A stretch of DNA of 48,056 nucleotides from CAZCYE01 sp964502775 (lineage in GTDB: Bacteria > Actinomycetota > Acidimicrobiia > IMCC26256 > PALSA-555): NCBI GenBank assembly GCA_964502775.1, contig CAZCYE010000002.1:1-48056 (forward strand), written 5' to 3'. Positions 32,229 to 40,196 of the stretch are shown piece after piece. The notes below the pieces were generated by a model that saw only the letters and a program-made list of their open reading frames with translations, was not told the DNA's origin and searched no databases. Made by a program: the position numbers and the translations under genes. Numbering within the stretch: position 1 is the stretch's first letter; the number at the start of each line of letters is the position of its first letter.

Positions 32229-32908
32229 CCGTTCCCTTCTACGTCTCGCCCGAGCAGGTGATGAAGGATCGAGCCGACTACGCGCGCAAGAACATTGCCC
32301 GGGGCCGGGACCTGGTGGCCATGAGCGTGGACAGCGGCCTGGTGATCGTGGCCGAGAACCCCTCGCGCACGCTGTACAAGATCAGCGAGATCTACGACCA
32401 CATCGCGTTCGCGGGGGTGGGGAAGTACAACGAGTTCGAGATGTTGCGCATCGCGGGGGTGCGCCAGGCCGACATCAAGGGATACACGTTCGCCCGCGAG
32501 GACGTCAACGCCCGCTCGCTGGCCAACGCGTACGCCCAGACGCTCGGGCAGGTCTTCACCCACGAGATGAAGCCCTACGAGGTGGAGATCCTCGTCGCCG
32601 AGGTGAGCACCACCCCGGCCGACGACGAGCTGTTCCACATCCTCTACGACGGCACCGTCATGGACGAGCAGGGCTGCACGGCGCTCGGCGGGCGCGCCGA
32701 CACGATCGACGAGGCACTCCGGGGGCGGTACGAGCCGACGCTGGAGGTGGCCGCGGCAGTGCGCCTCGGCGCCGAAGTGCTGGGGGGGTCCGATCAGCCG
32801 CCGCTCGTGGCCGACCAGCTCGAGGTGGCGCTGCTCGACCGCAGCCGCGCGCGGCGGGCGTTCCACCGGGTGAAGAGCGCCGAGCTGGTCGGGCTCCTCC
32901 AGGCCTGA
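32225..32908 (+). CDS. prcA: 20S proteasome alpha subunit
   Basis: 227 residues, GTG start overlapping the prcB stop. Forms the outer gating rings. N-terminal VPFYVSPEQVMKDRADYARKNIARGRDLVAMSVDSGLVIVAEN is the actinobacterial alpha-subunit pattern, followed by YKISEIYDHIAFAGVGKYNEFEMLR. The pocket lysine lies in NPSRTLYKI. No catalytic Thr. Slightly shorter than the mycobacterial subunit, mainly at the C-terminal tail. Confidence 0.96.
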   Translation: MTVPFYVSPEQVMKDRADYARKNIARGRDLVAMSVDSGLVIVAENPSRTLYKISEIYDHIAFAGVGKYNEFEMLRIAGVRQADIKGYTFAREDVNARSLANAYAQTLGQVFTHEMKPYEVEILVAEVSTTPADDELFHILYDGTVMDEQGCTALGGRADTIDEALRGRYEPTLEVAAAVRLGAEVLGGSDQPPLVADQLEVALLDRSRARRAFHRVKSAELVGLLQA

Positions 32909-32909
32909 G

Positions 32910-33266
32910 TCACCATCCTGGAGCGGCCCGCAGCAGGGGCGCGAGGATCCCGGCGACGAGGAACGCGAGCGCGATCACCAACGGCCATCGGCGTGGGCGG
33001 TGACTGGCCCCGACATCGGCCCACTCGCGGGGCGCGGCCAGCGCGTCGTCGACCTCGGTGGCGAGCATCACGAAGGACGCGTCATCGAGCTGGTCCTCGT
33101 GCACGTACACGTCGACTCGGGCCATGTCGCCCACGGTGAGCCCGTAGGGACTGTGGAGCCCACCCCGCAGCTCCACCTCGATGCCCTCCGAGCGCAGCCG
33201 GGCTGCGAGCAGGTGCGCCGAGAACGCGCCGTGCACGGAGGTGAGTGGCTGCATCGCCGAGGCCAC
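32910..33266 (-). CDS. DUF2007-like protein with C-terminal membrane anchor
   Basis: 118 residues from GTG 33266, whose start is fixed by TAGGAT 6 nt upstream. The N-terminal ferredoxin-like segment (AFSAHLLAARLRSEGIEVELRGG...GDMARVDVYVHEDQLDDASFVML) matches the putative-signal-transducing DUF2007 pattern. A late membrane helix (RWPLVIALAFLVAGILAPLL) anchors it. It lies between prcA and pafA on the opposite strand, ending 2 nt from the prcA stop. A role in proteasome control is not supported beyond location. Confidence 0.7.
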   Translation of the reverse strand: MASAMQPLTSVHGAFSAHLLAARLRSEGIEVELRGGLHSPYGLTVGDMARVDVYVHEDQLDDASFVMLATEVDDALAAPREWADVGASHRPRRWPLVIALAFLVAGILAPLLRAAPGW

Positions 33267-33272
33267 ACGTTG

Positions 33273-33278
33273 ATCCTA
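33273..33278 (-). promoter_or_regulatory. -10 hexamer TAGGAT of DUF2007-like gene
   Basis: Minus-strand TAGGAT ends 6 nt before GTG 33266 and is placed back to back with the pafA TACGCT only 23 nt away. Confidence 0.5.
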
Positions 33279-33300
33279 CGGTGCCCGGCACTGGGGCCGG

Positions 33301-33306
33301 TACGCT
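33301..33306 (+). promoter_or_regulatory. -10 hexamer TACGCT of pafA
   Basis: TACGCT ends 7 nt before GTG 33314. A GGAGG also lies there; in a leaderless transcript it could not act, so one of the two signals is not used, or a longer transcript exists. Confidence 0.45.
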
Positions 33307-33313
33307 CGGAGGC

Positions 33314-34672
33314 GTGGAACGGCGGATCTTCGGGCTCGAGAACGAGTACGGCGTCACCTGCACGCTCCGCGGGCAGCGGCGCCTGAGCCCCGACGAGGTG
33401 GCTCGGTACCTGTTCCGCCGAGTCGTGTCGTGGGGACGGTCGAGCAACGTGTTCCTCGAGAACGGCGCCCGGCTCTACCTCGACGTGGGGAGCCACCCCG
33501 AGTACGCGACGCCCGAGTGCGACTCCGTCGCCCAGCTCGTGGTGCACGACAAGGCCGGTGAGCGGATCCTCGAGGGCCTGGTGCGCAGCGCCGAGCAACG
33601 GCTCCGGGAGGAGGGCATCCGGGGCGAGGTGTTCCTGTTCAAGAACAACACGGACTCGGCCGGGAACTCCTACGGCTGCCACGAGAACTACCTCGTGGAG
33701 CGCGACGGCGACTTCACGAAGTTCACCGACGTGTTGATCCCCTTCCTCGTCACCCGCCAGGTGTATGCAGGCGCGGGCAAGGTCCTCCAGACCGCACGGG
33801 GCGCGATGTACTGCATCAGCCAGCGCGCCGAGCACATCTGGGAGGGCGTGTCGAGCGCGACCACGCGATCTCGGCCGATCATCAACACTCGCGACGAGCC
33901 CCACGCGGACGCCGAGCGCTTCCGGCGCCTACACGTGATCGTGGGTGACTCGAACATGTCGGAGTACACGACATTCTTGAAGGTCGGAACGGCGTCCATC
34001 ATGCTGCGCATGCTCGAGGAGGACTCGAGCCCCTGGCGCGACCTCTCGCTGGAGAACCCGATCCGTGCGATCCGCGAGATCAGCCACGACATGACCTGCC
34101 GGCGCCGCGTGCGGCTGGCGAACGGACGGGAGCTCTCGGCGGTGGAGCTCCAGTCGGAGTACCTGAACCGAGCATTGCGCTTCGCCAAGCGCCATGGCCT
34201 CAGCCCGCTCGAGAACCAAGCACTCGAGATGTGGGAGCACGTGATGACCCATCTCGAGAACGACCCCCTGAAGCTGAACACCGAGATCGACTGGGTAGTG
34301 AAGTACCACCTCATCGAGGCCTACCGGGAGCGGGACGACCTTCCCCTGACCCATCCCCGCGTCGCACTGGTAGATCTCGCCTACCACGACGTGACGCGGT
34401 CGCGGTCGCTGTACTACGTGCTCGAGCGGCGCGGGCTGGTGGACCGGATCGTTGAGGACTCGGAGATCGAGGAGGCCATGACCGTGGCGCCCCAGACGAC
34501 ACGAGCTCGTTTGCGGGGGGCGTTCATCAAGCGGGCCAAGGAGCGCAAGCGCGATTACACGGTCGACTGGGTGCACCTCAAGCTCAACGACCAGGCGCAG
34601 CGAACCGTGTTGTGCAAGGACCCGTTCAAGGCCCGTGACGAGCGCGTCGAGCGTCTGATCTCGTCGCTGTAG
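33314..34672 (+). CDS. pafA: Pup--protein ligase PafA
   Basis: 452 residues. Joins the C-terminal glutamate of Pup to substrate lysines through a gamma-glutamyl phosphate. IFGLENEYGVTCTLRG and LYLDVGSHPEYATPECDS carry the Mg/ATP site and the catalytic base Asp (residue 57 here). KNNTDSAGNSYGCHENYLVERDGDF and NTRDEPHADAERFRRLH follow, then the C-terminal KRAKERKRDYTVDWVHLKLND. It lacks the Dop loop. GTG 33314 gives the length usual for the family. The DUF3866 gene follows after 2 nt. Confidence 0.97.
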   Translation: MERRIFGLENEYGVTCTLRGQRRLSPDEVARYLFRRVVSWGRSSNVFLENGARLYLDVGSHPEYATPECDSVAQLVVHDKAGERILEGLVRSAEQRLREEGIRGEVFLFKNNTDSAGNSYGCHENYLVERDGDFTKFTDVLIPFLVTRQVYAGAGKVLQTARGAMYCISQRAEHIWEGVSSATTRSRPIINTRDEPHADAERFRRLHVIVGDSNMSEYTTFLKVGTASIMLRMLEEDSSPWRDLSLENPIRAIREISHDMTCRRRVRLANGRELSAVELQSEYLNRALRFAKRHGLSPLENQALEMWEHVMTHLENDPLKLNTEIDWVVKYHLIEAYRERDDLPLTHPRVALVDLAYHDVTRSRSLYYVLERRGLVDRIVEDSEIEEAMTVAPQTTRARLRGAFIKRAKERKRDYTVDWVHLKLNDQAQRTVLCKDPFKARDERVERLISSL

Positions 34673-34674
34673 CG

Positions 34675-35757
34675 GTGCCGTCGTTCCGGACCGGTCAGGT
34701 CGTACGGCTGCTCGAGGAGCGCGCGGGCCTCCAGCGCATCGAGGTGGACCTCGGGTCCGGCCCCGAACGCGCCTATGTGCTTCCTCAGCTCACGGGGATG
34801 GTCGCGCCGGGTGACCGTGTGGTGGTGAACACGACCGCGGTCGAGCTCGGCCTCGGTACCGGGGGCTGGCACGTGGTCCACTGGAACCTCGAGCGCGCCG
34901 AGTGGAGTGAGCGCGGCCCGGGCCACATCATCAAGGGGCGGTACACGAGTCTTCAAGCTGACGTGGGGAGTACCGAGGAGCAGCTGGAGAGCCTGGCCGA
35001 GGTCGAGTCCATCAACGGGATGCCCGTGGTCGCCGCAGCGTTGCACAGCCAGGTTCCGGCCATCGCGCTCGCGGTGAAGGAATGCGCTCCGGACGCGCGC
35101 GTCGTGTACGTGATGACCGACGGCGCGGGGCTGCCGCTCGCCTTGTCGGACCTGGTTGCCGCGCTGCGCGACCGCAACATCGTCGACGCGACCGTCACGT
35201 TCGGGCATGCCTTCGGGGGTGATTTCGAGGCGGTCTCGATCTTCTCCGCGCTGGCGGTGGCCCGCCATGTGGCCCGGGGCGACGTCGCGATCGTGGCCAT
35301 GGGTCCGGGAATCGTGGGGACCAACACGCGCCTGGGCTTCTCGGGAATGGAGGTCGGCGGCGTGCTCGATGCGGCTCACGCGCTCGAGGGAGTGCCGATC
35401 GCGTGCTTGCGGGTCTCGTTCGCCGATCCGCGCCTCCGTCACCAGGGGCTGTCGCACCACAGCGCGACCGCGTTGCGCCTGGCGTGCCGCGAGCGGGTGC
35501 TGGTGGCCGTCCCGCGGCTGGCGGGAGCACAGGGCCGGCAGCTCGCTGAGGATCTCGAGCGCGCCGGCGTCCCCGATCGCCACGAGGTCGTGGCCGTGGA
35601 TCCGCCCGACGTCCTCGCCCTCTTCGCCCGGGCCGGTCTGGACATCGTGTCCATGGGGCGGCCCGCAGCCGACGACCCCGCGATGTTCCTGGCCGGGGCC
35701 GCCGCGGGGGTGCTGGCCGCGGCCCACCGGTCCCCAGGCGCCGCGGGGCGCACATGA
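34675..35757 (+). CDS. DUF3866 family protein
   Basis: 360 residues, GTG start 2 nt after pafA. The family is conserved in actinobacteria and some Firmicutes but has no known function. Seen here: GHIIKGRYTSLQADVGSTEEQ, MPVVAAALHSQVPAIALAVKE, VTFGHAFGGDFEAVSIFSALAVARHVARGDVAIVAMGPGIVGTNTRLGFSG, and SFADPRLRHQGLSHHSATALRLA. The conserved His, Gly and Asp clusters suggest an enzyme. It is coupled to pafA and to pafB, so it is expressed with the pupylation genes. Confidence 0.85.
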   Translation: MPSFRTGQVVRLLEERAGLQRIEVDLGSGPERAYVLPQLTGMVAPGDRVVVNTTAVELGLGTGGWHVVHWNLERAEWSERGPGHIIKGRYTSLQADVGSTEEQLESLAEVESINGMPVVAAALHSQVPAIALAVKECAPDARVVYVMTDGAGLPLALSDLVAALRDRNIVDATVTFGHAFGGDFEAVSIFSALAVARHVARGDVAIVAMGPGIVGTNTRLGFSGMEVGGVLDAAHALEGVPIACLRVSFADPRLRHQGLSHHSATALRLACRERVLVAVPRLAGAQGRQLAEDLERAGVPDRHEVVAVDPPDVLALFARAGLDIVSMGRPAADDPAMFLAGAAAGVLAAAHRSPGAAGRT

Positions 35758-35760
35758 GCC

Positions 35761-35787
35761 GGTGGCGCCGGTGGCGCCGGCGGCGCC
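35761..35787 (+). repeat. Three 9-bp repeats at the pafB start region
   Basis: ggtggcgcc, ggtggcgcc, ggcggcgcc. They supply extra in-frame GTG codons at 35762 and 35771, making the pafB start ambiguous. Confidence 0.8.
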
Positions 35788-35788
35788 G

Positions 35789-36718
35789 GTGAGCGCACGG
35801 CTCGAGCGCCTGGTGAACCTGACCGCGACGCTGCTCGACACCCGCCGCCCCCTGACGCTCGAGGAGCTGGCCGAGCGCCTGGAACCGCCGTATCCCCACG
35901 AGCTGGTGGCCCGGCGCCGCGCCTTCGAGCGGGACAAGGAGACGCTGCGTGATCTCGGGATCCCGGTGGTCACCGAGCCGGTCGATCCCCTGGGGGGCGA
36001 GGTCGGGTACCGGATCCGACCCGACGACTACTACCTGCCCGCGTTGGATCTATCACCCGACGAGCGAGCCGCCCTGCACGTGGCCGTGAGTGCCGTGCGA
36101 CTCGGCGGGACGGATGCGCGTGAGGGTCTCCGCAAGCTCGGGGGCATCGAGGGGTCCGGTGCCGCGCTCGTCGCGAGCCTTCCCACCACGGAGCATGTCG
36201 GGGAGCTGTTCGACGCGGTGGCGCGCCGGAGGCGAGTGGAGTTCGGGTACCGCGACGTGCCGCGCGTGCTCGAGCCCTATGGCGTGGTGCACCGCTTCGG
36301 GCACTGGTACGTAGTGGGACGGGATGCCGGCAAGGACGCACCGCGCGCGTTTCGGGTCGACCGCATGCAGGGTCGTCCGGTGTGCGGTCCTCCGGGGGCG
36401 TTCGAGCCACCCGCCGGAATCGATCCGGCCGAGTACCTGCGGGCCGACCCGCTCAGCTACGGCGACGAGCCGCCGGTCGACGCGCAGGTACTCGTGGACC
36501 CGGCCCGCAGCGCCTGGGTGGTGGACCAGCTCGGGGAGGCCGCGGTCGTCGAGCGGCGTCCCGATGGCGCGGTGGTGGTGCGCCTCGTCGTGTCCAATCG
36601 CGAGGCGTTCCGGTCGTGGGTGCTCGAGCTCCTCGAGTACGCCGAGGTCCTCGCGCCGGACGAGCTGCGGGCCGACCTCGTCGCGTGGCTCGTGGATCTC
36701 GCGGGCGTCCAGCCGTGA
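35789..36718 (+). CDS. pafB: WYL-domain regulator PafB
   Basis: 309 residues from GTG 35789; in-frame GTGs at 35762 and 35771 are alternatives. N-terminal winged helix (LERLVNLTATLLDTRRPLTLEELAERL...RRAFERDKETLRDLGIPV) and a WYL domain (AVARRRRVEFGYRDVPRVLEPYGVVHRFGHWYVVGRD...FRVDRMQG), then a WCX-type C terminus. In mycobacteria PafB and PafC form a heterodimer activating the RecA/LexA-independent DNA-damage response, with WYL sensing single-stranded DNA. It lies directly before pafC (GTGA overlap). Confidence 0.9.
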   Translation: MSARLERLVNLTATLLDTRRPLTLEELAERLEPPYPHELVARRRAFERDKETLRDLGIPVVTEPVDPLGGEVGYRIRPDDYYLPALDLSPDERAALHVAVSAVRLGGTDAREGLRKLGGIEGSGAALVASLPTTEHVGELFDAVARRRRVEFGYRDVPRVLEPYGVVHRFGHWYVVGRDAGKDAPRAFRVDRMQGRPVCGPPGAFEPPAGIDPAEYLRADPLSYGDEPPVDAQVLVDPARSAWVVDQLGEAAVVERRPDGAVVVRLVVSNREAFRSWVLELLEYAEVLAPDELRADLVAWLVDLAGVQP

Positions 36719-37668
36719 GCCCGCGACCGCTGCCTGGTCCGCGCCTCTTGCGGATGCTCGCGCTCGTCCCGTGGATCCTCTCGCACCCGGGCACGACGAT
36801 GAGCGAGCTCGCGCTCCGGTTCGGGGTCGACGAGTCCGACATCGAGGCCGACCTCGAGCTGCTGCCGATGTGCGGCCTCCCGCCGTACACCGCGGACCGA
36901 CTCATCGACGTGTGGGTCGGTGACGACGGCGCGGTCTCGATCCGCCTGGCCGAGTACTTCGACCGCCCCCTGCGGCTGACCCCGGCCGAGGGCCTGGCGC
37001 TGCTCGCCGCGGGCCGGGCGCTGTTGGCCGTGCCCGGAGCCGATGCCGGGGGACCGCTGGCCTCGGCCCTCGACCGCCTGGAGGCGTCGCTGGGGGCCCG
37101 AGGTGCGCTCACGGTCGACGTGGGCGACCCCGGCGACCTCGACCAGCTGGCGGCGGCGGCACGCGACGGGGCCCAGCTCGAAATCTCCTACTACTCCTTC
37201 GCGCGTGACGAGATGACGACCCGGGTGGTGGATCCCCACCGCGTGTTCCACGCGTTCGGCGCGTGGTACCTGGAGGCCTACTGCCATCGTGCGGAAGCGG
37301 AGCGGCTGTTCCGCGTCGATCGTGTCCGTGGTCTGCGCCCGACGGGACGGTCGATCACGGTGGCCGATGGCGACGGGGATGGCGACCGCGGCCCGGAAGC
37401 GACGGTGTACCACCCGCGGCCCGGTGACCCGAGGGTGCGGCTCCGGCTCGCGCCCGACGCGGCGTGGGTGATCGAGAGCGTGCCGGTGGAACGCGCGCAG
37501 ACCCGACGCGACCATTCCGTGGAGGTGGTGCTGGCGGTGAGCGGCGCCGCGTTCCTCGAGCGACTGCTGCTCCGACTCGGGCCGTCAGCGGAGGTGCTGG
37601 GCCCTCCCGAGGCTCGCGACGTGGGCCGAGCCGCGGCGCTCCGGATCCTGGCGCGATACGACACCTGA
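36715..37668 (+). CDS. pafC: WYL-domain regulator PafC
   Basis: 317 residues. N-terminal helix-turn-helix (LLRMLALVPWILSHPGTTMSELALRFGVDESDIEADLELL) followed by the WYL domain (GAQLEISYYSFARDEMTTRVVDPHRVFHAFGAWYLEAYCHRAEAERLFRVDRVRGL) and a WCX-like C terminus. A short aspartate/glycine repeat (ADGDGDGD) is inserted before the last domain. Partner of PafB; the GTGA overlap keeps the two in balance. Confidence 0.9.
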   Translation: MSPRPLPGPRLLRMLALVPWILSHPGTTMSELALRFGVDESDIEADLELLPMCGLPPYTADRLIDVWVGDDGAVSIRLAEYFDRPLRLTPAEGLALLAAGRALLAVPGADAGGPLASALDRLEASLGARGALTVDVGDPGDLDQLAAAARDGAQLEISYYSFARDEMTTRVVDPHRVFHAFGAWYLEAYCHRAEAERLFRVDRVRGLRPTGRSITVADGDGDGDRGPEATVYHPRPGDPRVRLRLAPDAAWVIESVPVERAQTRRDHSVEVVLAVSGAAFLERLLLRLGPSAEVLGPPEARDVGRAAALRILARYDT

Positions 37669-37716
37669 GCCCGGCGTCGGCGGGCCGTCGCGGAAGTGGG
37701 GCGCCGAGGTGGGAGG

Positions 37717-38418
37717 ATGGTGCGGCATGGAGCACCCGCAGTGACCGCGTCGCCACCCAAAGACGGAGTCAGCGACGACGGATCGGACGCGACACTGGTC
37801 ACGGCCTCATCTCCGACGGAGCCGTCCGACGGCCAGAAGCCCCCGCGGAACGTTCGCAAGCTCGTGCTCGAGTGGGGCCTGCTCATCGTGGCCGCGCTGG
37901 TCATCGCCTTCGTCATCAAGACCTTCCTGTTCCAGGCGTTCTACATCCCGTCCTCGTCGATGGTGCCCACGTTGCAGGTAGGAGATCGGGTGCTGGTGAA
38001 CAAGCTCAGCTACGACTTCCACGATGTGGACCGCGGCGACATCGTGGTGTTCGAAGCGCCCGCGTCGGCCCGGACCGAGGGCATCGAGGACCTGGTGAAG
38101 CGGGTGATCGGCCTACCGGGCGAGTCGGTGACCTATGGCGACGACGGCGCCGTGTACGTCGACGGGCGGCGGCTCCGCGAGCCCTACCTGCCCGCGGGCA
38201 CGACCACGATCAAGGGGAGCCAGGACGTCCCGCCGGGATGCGACCCACCCCCCAACGGGGCTCCGGGCTGCGTGGTGCCGGCCGGCCACCTCTTCATGAT
38301 GGGGGACAACCGCGGGGAATCCAAGGACACCCGGGAGTTCGGCCCGATCCCCGAGGACACCATCGTCGGGCGTGTCTTCGTGCGGATCTGGCCCATCGGG
38401 GACATCAAGTTCTTCTAG
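37717..38418 (+). CDS. lepB: Signal peptidase I
   Basis: 233 residues if begun at ATG 37717; GTG 37741 is an equally possible start. A disordered N terminus, one membrane helix (LEWGLLIVAALVIAFVIKTFLF) and the catalytic domain follow. The nucleophile serine is in IPSSSMVPTL (Ser 81), the general-base lysine in DLVKRVIGLPGE (about 128), and box E is MGDNRGESKDTREFGPI. It cleaves signal peptides of Sec and Tat exports, fitting the nearby tatA/tatC. The gene ends before a GC-rich hairpin. Confidence 0.94.
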   Translation: MVRHGAPAVTASPPKDGVSDDGSDATLVTASSPTEPSDGQKPPRNVRKLVLEWGLLIVAALVIAFVIKTFLFQAFYIPSSSMVPTLQVGDRVLVNKLSYDFHDVDRGDIVVFEAPASARTEGIEDLVKRVIGLPGESVTYGDDGAVYVDGRRLREPYLPAGTTTIKGSQDVPPGCDPPPNGAPGCVVPAGHLFMMGDNRGESKDTREFGPIPEDTIVGRVFVRIWPIGDIKFF

Positions 38419-38436
38419 CCTTTGGTCGCGCTCGCT

Positions 38437-38459
38437 CGGCGGCGGGGTACCCGCCGCCG
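38437..38459. terminator. GC-rich hairpin between lepB and the GDPD gene
   Basis: Perfect 10-bp inverted repeat: cggcggcggg (38437-38446), loop gta, cccgccgccg (38450-38459). It lies between two convergent genes, so it may stop transcription from both sides. No T-run is present. Confidence 0.55.
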
Positions 38460-38528
38460 CCCTACGGGCCGCTCGCTTGCTCCGGCGAGTTCCTCGCTTG
38501 CGCTCGTCACCGCCCTTCTCGTGCCGCG

Positions 38529-39218
38529 CTACGCGGAACGTGTGACGGCGGCGACCATGCGGTCGACGTGGTCGGAGTACACGCCGTCGATGCCGATGCG
38601 CACCATCGCGCGCAGGTGGCGGTCGTGCTGGACGTCCCACGCGAAGGCCAGCACCTCGAAGCGGTGGAACAGCGTGACGAGCCCGACCGACCAGTCAGAA
38701 TGATGGAGGTTCACGGCGTCGATCCCCGCCGCGGCGAGGTCGGCAGCGTGGCGCTCCAGCGACGCCCCCGTCCCGTGAGTCGAGGTGGAGTGCACGAGGC
38801 GCACTTCGGGCGCGGCGCCGCGCAGCTCGCGCAGCACGTCGAGATCGTCCGAGCAGATCCAGAGGCGAGGAAGGGCACGGTGCTCGCCCGCCACCGCGAG
38901 GATGCTGGTGGCCGCGGCTCGCACCTTGAGGTCGAGGGACAGCTCGAAGCCCGTCCCGAGCTCGCGGTACAGCTCGCGAAGGCTGGGGATCCCGAGGTCC
39001 GCCAGCCTCGCGGCCGGCGTCGCCCCGATGCGGAGCCACCGGATCCCGACGCGATGCGAGCGCGCGTGGCTCAACACCACCTCACCGTCGGCAGAGAGGC
39101 GGGCGTCGGCCTCGAGCCCGGCCGCCCCTGCTCCCAGGGCCCGCCGGAACGTCGCCATCGCACGCTCGGGCTCGGTTGCCCGCGCCCCCCGGTGGGCGAA
39201 GGTGATCGGAGCCGCCAC
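38529..39218 (-). CDS. Glycerophosphodiester phosphodiesterase family protein
   Basis: 229 residues from GTG 39218. GDPD signatures: ITFAHRGARATEPERAMATFRRAL (catalytic His and Arg, Glu), GLEADARLSADGEVVLSHA (metal-binding Glu/Asp and His) and the late LAFAWDVQHDRHLRAMVRIGIDGVYSDHVDRM. The usual ExD is EAD and the second catalytic His is in LSHA. Breaks down glycerophosphodiesters from lipid turnover. Cytoplasmic because no signal sequence is seen with this start; an upstream in-frame extension is proline-rich and unlikely. Confidence 0.88.
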   Translation of the reverse strand: MAAPITFAHRGARATEPERAMATFRRALGAGAAGLEADARLSADGEVVLSHARSHRVGIRWLRIGATPAARLADLGIPSLRELYRELGTGFELSLDLKVRAAATSILAVAGEHRALPRLWICSDDLDVLRELRGAAPEVRLVHSTSTHGTGASLERHAADLAAAGIDAVNLHHSDWSVGLVTLFHRFEVLAFAWDVQHDRHLRAMVRIGIDGVYSDHVDRMVAAVTRSA

Positions 39219-39381
39219 AGGGGAATCTTGGCCGATCGGCGCCGCCCAGCCGGGGCGCGCCGGGCCGAGACTCGCCGGGCGGGGGAGTCGGGGCCCCGGG
39301 ACAGGGAGCGGCGCCGGGCCGAAGGTCCCGAGTCCGGGGCGGAGCCTCAAGGCCCTCCGCCGACATGCCGATGCCTAGCGC

Positions 39382-39738
39382 ATGGCGGTGATCAAGGCGA
39401 CGTGCGACGAATGTGGGGCGGTACGACTCCGGCCCGGGGACGTCACGGTACGCACCCGCCGGGACGAGTCCGACGGGAGCTACCGGTTCCGGTGCCCCCG
39501 CTGCCGCGCGATCGTGATCCACGAGGCGACCTCGGACATCTGCGACCTGCTTGTGGACAGCGGCGTCGCCCGCGAGGTCTGGGACTGGCCGGCTGAGCTC
39601 GCCGAGCACGCGGCCGGACCATCGTTGACCGCCGACGACCTGCTCGACTTCCACCTGCTGCTTGAGCGCGACGACGACGTTGCCGCATACCTCGACCGGT
39701 TCGCGATCTCCGACCTGGATCAGGACGCGGCCGCCTGA
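39382..39738 (+). CDS. Zinc-ribbon protein, 118 aa, unknown
   Basis: Two CxxC pairs (CDECGAVRL and RCPRCRAIVIH) form a probable zinc ribbon at residues about 8-45. The C-terminal half is acidic and helical (LTADDLLDFHLLLERDDDVAAYLDRF). Actinobacterial in style; found between a GDPD gene and tatA. It may bind nucleic acid or a partner, but no function is known. Confidence 0.7.
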   Translation: MAVIKATCDECGAVRLRPGDVTVRTRRDESDGSYRFRCPRCRAIVIHEATSDICDLLVDSGVAREVWDWPAELAEHAAGPSLTADDLLDFHLLLERDDDVAAYLDRFAISDLDQDAAA

Positions 39739-39819
39739 CACCACTGCACCGGTGCCCGAGCGATCGGCCGCCGATGCCCTGAGGGCGGCACGACCGGAGG
39801 GCGCACCGCGGCACCCCGG

Positions 39820-39825
39820 TACGAT
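39820..39825 (+). promoter_or_regulatory. -10 hexamer TACGAT of tatA
   Basis: TACGAT ends 8 nt before ATG 39834; no Shine-Dalgarno sequence, so a leaderless start for the tat-helY unit is likely. Confidence 0.45.
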
Positions 39826-39833
39826 GACGGGCG

Positions 39834-40193
39834 ATGTCGATCGGTCCGGCGGAGATCCTGGTCGTCCTGTTGATCGCACTCCTGGTCTTCGGCCCCAACC
39901 GGCTGCCCGAGATGGCGCGACAGGTGGGCCGCGGCATGCGGGAGCTACGCCGTCTCCAGCATTCGCTGCGTCACGATCTCGACGAGCTCCTCACCGAGGA
40001 TCAGGCCGCGAACGACAACGACGACACCGAAGACGACAGCGACGACGACAGCGAAGACGGTAAGGGCGAGGACGCGGGCCCCATGAGCGCGCCGCCGCTG
40101 TCGCCCGGCACGGGGATGGGCACCGCGGCCATGCCTCCGCCCGGGCCAACCGATCGGATGCCCGGCGAACCCGCTCCTGAAGACACGGCGTAA
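39834..40193 (+). CDS. tatA: Twin-arginine translocase subunit TatA/TatB
   Basis: 119 residues. Short N-terminal membrane helix (IGPAEILVVLLIALLVFGPNRLPEMARQVGRGMRELRRL) with the FGP hinge and an amphipathic helix, then a long acidic and proline-rich tail (DDTEDDSDDDSEDGK...). Forms the Tat pore for folded proteins. The FGPNRLPE pattern is closer to TatB/TatA of actinobacteria; a single gene here may serve both or a second copy lies elsewhere. tatC follows after 3 nt. Confidence 0.92.
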   Translation: MSIGPAEILVVLLIALLVFGPNRLPEMARQVGRGMRELRRLQHSLRHDLDELLTEDQAANDNDDTEDDSDDDSEDGKGEDAGPMSAPPLSPGTGMGTAAMPPPGPTDRMPGEPAPEDTA

Positions 40194-40196
40194 CGC

